Positions 62,085 to 64,000 of a stretch of 64,000 bases of DNA are shown here, piece by piece. The notes under the pieces are model-generated. The model searched no databases, was not told the DNA's origin, and worked only from the letters and a program-made list of their open reading frames with translations. This DNA is from JAICMB01 sp963795935 (lineage in GTDB: Bacteria; Acidobacteriota; Terriglobia; Bryobacterales; Bryobacteraceae). The position numbers and the translations under genes were made by a program. The stretch is taken from positions 150,766 to 214,765 of the forward strand of contig CAWCJO010000017.1 of NCBI GenBank assembly GCA_963795935.1, in the 5' to 3' direction. The first letter of the stretch is position 1, and the number at the start of each line of letters is the position of its first letter.

Positions 62085-63746
62085 ATGACGCGCAGGCGAG
62101 CCTTGGCATTGTTTCCGGCCGGCGCGGCGCTCGCTGCAGCGGCTTCCGAAGCCGATCTCAGGGGCATCATCAAGCATCACGACGGGGTTGTCGAGGAGAC
62201 GCTCGCAAAGCAGGTGACCGATCCTAAAAGCCGCGGTTACGGCTCGCTCGCGGCGGGGAACGCGACCATCCCCGACCGCGGCATCTATTCGGCGCGCGCG
62301 GCGGCGACGGTTGTGGAACAGTGCGCCGCGGCGTACCTGCATCCGGAATCGAAGTTTCATGGCGATCGTCTCATGGTGGAGCGCATCGGTCTGGCCATCG
62401 GGTTTCTAAATCGCGCGCAACATCCCGATGGTTTTATCGACCTACTCGAAACAAACTTCGATTCGCCGCCCGATACGGGCTTCACCGTCCAGAATTTAGC
62501 GACAGGGGCATGTCTGGCGCATAGAGCGGGCGAGCATGAACTGGTGGCGCTGTGCGAACCGTTTTTGCGCAAAGCGGCGGCGGGATTGGCTATCGGCGGC
62601 ATTCATACGCCGAATCATCGATGGGTGGTCAGCTCCGCCTTGGCGCAGGTGAACGAGCTGTTTCCCGATCCGCGATACGTTCGCCGCATCGATCAATGGC
62701 TTGCCGAAGGGATCGACATTGACGAAGACGGACAATACACGGAGCGCTCGACGGCCGTTTACAACATCGTTTGCGATCGGGCATTCGTGGTTCTTGCGGC
62801 GAAGCTGAAGCGGCCCGAACTGCTCGATCCGGTGCGGCGCAACCTGCAATCCATGCTGTATCTGATGCATGCGAACTACGAGGTTGTGACCGAGATTTCG
62901 CGCCGCCAGGATCGCAATCAGCGCGGAATGATGAGCGGGTACTGGTTCCCGTTGCGCTACCTGGCCGCGCGCGACCACAACGGCCAGTTCGCGACGATTG
63001 CCAATCACTTTACGCCCGCGTTTTCGAGCCTGCCCGCGATGATGGAATACCCGGAGATGGCAGGCCCGATGCCGGCGGCCGCGGCGCTGCCCTCGGATTT
63101 TCGCAAAGAGATGCGGGCGCTTGGAATTGTGCGGTTCCGGCGCGGGGCTATGAGCGCGACGCTGCTTTCCGATAACGCGAGGTTCTTTACGCTGCGGCAA
63201 GGCGACGCGGTGATCCAGGCGGTGCGGTTCGCGAGCGCATTCTTTGGCAAGGGCCAGTTCTCGGGGGCGGAGGTACAGAGTTTCAACGGCGGCTTTGCGT
63301 TGACCCAAGACCTGGAAGGTCCGTATTATCAGCCGTTCGATCCGCCCCGCCGAGTGACGCCGGCGAACTGGAGTAAACTGCGCGAGGAGCGGACGAAGAG
63401 CCCAATCTGCCGGCTGCGCCAAAGCGCTTCCATTATGCAAACACAGCATGGGTTCCGCGTGCGCATGCAGTCGGAGGGAACGGCGGGGGTTCCGGTTGCA
63501 ATCGAGATCGGCTTCCGCGATGGCGGCCAACTGGAAGGCTGCGAACAGGACGGGGCGGGCGCGGCTTTGCTGAGGGCGGGCACTGGAAGCTACACGGTGG
63601 GCGGCGATCGCATCCGCTTTGGTCCGGGGTTGTGCGAGCACCGCTACACGGACGTGCGCGGGGCCTTGGAGAAGCTTCCGGGACTGAGCGTGTACTTGAC
63701 GGCCTTCACGCCAGTGGACCATAGCGTTGAGTTCGATCTGGGCTGA
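62085..63746 (+). CDS. Tat-exported lyase-like protein (alpha/alpha-barrel type)
   Basis: A 553-residue protein with a twin-arginine leader (MTRRRALALFPAGAALAAA). The N-terminal 330 residues are helical with paired aromatic/His motifs, including LNRAQHPDGFIDLLETNFDS, IHTPNHRWVVSSALAQVNEL and YNIVCDRAFVVLAAKL, which fits an alpha/alpha toroid. The last 200 residues look beta-rich. This two-part layout is that of many polysaccharide lyases and heparinase-like proteins, yet I do not recognise a PL family. The gene begins eight bases after the TonB receptor, so the two probably act together on one glycan. Confidence 0.8.
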   Translation: MTRRRALALFPAGAALAAAASEADLRGIIKHHDGVVEETLAKQVTDPKSRGYGSLAAGNATIPDRGIYSARAAATVVEQCAAAYLHPESKFHGDRLMVERIGLAIGFLNRAQHPDGFIDLLETNFDSPPDTGFTVQNLATGACLAHRAGEHELVALCEPFLRKAAAGLAIGGIHTPNHRWVVSSALAQVNELFPDPRYVRRIDQWLAEGIDIDEDGQYTERSTAVYNIVCDRAFVVLAAKLKRPELLDPVRRNLQSMLYLMHANYEVVTEISRRQDRNQRGMMSGYWFPLRYLAARDHNGQFATIANHFTPAFSSLPAMMEYPEMAGPMPAAAALPSDFRKEMRALGIVRFRRGAMSATLLSDNARFFTLRQGDAVIQAVRFASAFFGKGQFSGAEVQSFNGGFALTQDLEGPYYQPFDPPRRVTPANWSKLREERTKSPICRLRQSASIMQTQHGFRVRMQSEGTAGVPVAIEIGFRDGGQLEGCEQDGAGAALLRAGTGSYTVGGDRIRFGPGLCEHRYTDVRGALEKLPGLSVYLTAFTPVDHSVEFDLG

Positions 63747-64000
63747 AAGAGCTCGCGACGCGGAGTCCCGGCCGGGTTCTGATTTGCGGCTTAGGGCGGC
63801 GTACGCGGTGTTCGACGACGGGGCTTGTGGCGCACCGCTTCCGCTGCGGAACCGCCACGGGCAGGGCTGGACCACGTGCCTGAGATGGGCATCTCTCGAC
63901 GCGGAAGATCATGAAGCACTCCCCGCTAGGCGGGGCCGAATTTACGGCTGCTGAGGCGGCTTGCTTGTTGTAGTAGCGGGAGGCGTCGGGTCCACAACAC
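63747..64000. other. Tail of the window with a GC-rich hairpin
   Basis: No gene is recognised in the last 254 bases. CCCCGC-TAG-GCGGGG (63921-63935) is a perfect 6-bp stem with a three-base loop, followed by CCGAATTT; it may terminate the TonB/lyase transcript. A minus-strand frame entering from the right edge is possible but cannot be identified. Confidence 0.35.

Noticed and set aside
62496..63875. A 459-codon minus-strand frame opposite the lyase-like gene
   Set aside because: The plus-strand gene has a Tat leader and fold-like patterns, while this frame has neither.
1..64000. CRISPR array, rRNA or tRNA genes
   Set aside because: No regularly spaced repeat units were seen, and no stretch shows a tRNA T-loop with matching stems or rRNA-like sequence.

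Overview
The window looks like chromosomal DNA of an acidobacterium, most likely of the Bryobacterales/Solibacterales type. The evidence is high GC, two FtsX/MacB-like permeases of the acidobacterial ADOP type, a VWFA-related acidobacterial secreted protein, an FG-GAP repeat protein with the C-terminal domain common in Solibacter relatives, a very large Oar-like TonB receptor with an N-terminal carboxypeptidase-regulatory domain, a BlaI/M56 pair, PEGA-domain Ser/Thr kinase signalling and a PEP-CTERM-like protein. No rRNA, tRNA, CRISPR array, phage or intact insertion sequence was seen.

Layout. 1-2.5 kb: a minus-strand chemotaxis operon (CheW, methyl-accepting protein, CheY). 2.6-6.7 kb: an ECF sigma remnant, a multi-pass membrane protein, a frameshifted cyclopropane-fatty-acid synthase and a PEP-CTERM-like protein. 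7.2-12.4 kb: an enolase-superfamily enzyme, DinB-like and small secreted proteins and an alpha/beta hydrolase, separated by a scrap zone with a dispersed repeat, a broken antitoxin and a duplicated peptidase tail. 12.5-19.3 kb: S9 peptidase, YceH and YmdB-like phosphoesterase in a tight operon, then a PEGA Ser/Thr kinase and a divergent M23 peptidase. 19.3-27.4 kb: an ADOP permease and the mutasome operon imuA-imuB (one frame as read) followed by dnaE2, with a divergent blaI and a truncated M56 gene. 27.4-32.1 kb: toxin-antitoxin remnants, an HGSNAT-like acyltransferase, a glyoxalase remnant, a GH3 glycosidase and a decayed glycine-zipper protein. 32-37.5 kb: RluA-type pseudouridine synthase, guaB and a Gfo/Idh oxidoreductase on one strand, then cupin, DUF488 and Rieske/DUF2231 genes. 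37.5-39.2 kb: cytochrome b plus molybdopterin oxidoreductase. 39.3-48.6 kb: membrane and secreted proteins, a deoxyhypusine-synthase-like enzyme behind an MFS transporter, a UDG-family glycosylase and two DUF2382 stress proteins. 49-58.6 kb: VWFA protein, TIGR00300-type enzyme, queF, coiled-coil methyltransferase, a second ADOP permease and an FG-GAP protein. 58.7-63.7 kb: TonB receptor and a Tat-exported lyase-like protein.

How genes fit together. The clearest functional units are the chemotaxis operon; imuA/imuB with dnaE2 (error-prone translesion synthesis); YceH with the YmdB-like phosphoesterase and S9 peptidase; Gfo/Idh-guaB-pseudouridine synthase; the cytochrome b/molybdopterin redox module beside a membrane Rieske protein; and the TonB receptor with a downstream exported lyase-like protein, which looks like a glycan uptake pair.

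Main caution. At least ten genes carry one or more single-base frameshifts with conserved sequence continuing in another frame, several at G or C runs. In conserved genes such as dnaE2 this looks more like assembly indels than biology. It also affects how the apparent ImuA-ImuB fusion should be read. Toxin-antitoxin scraps, the sigma factor, the glyoxalase and the M56 gene lack whole segments and are true remnants.
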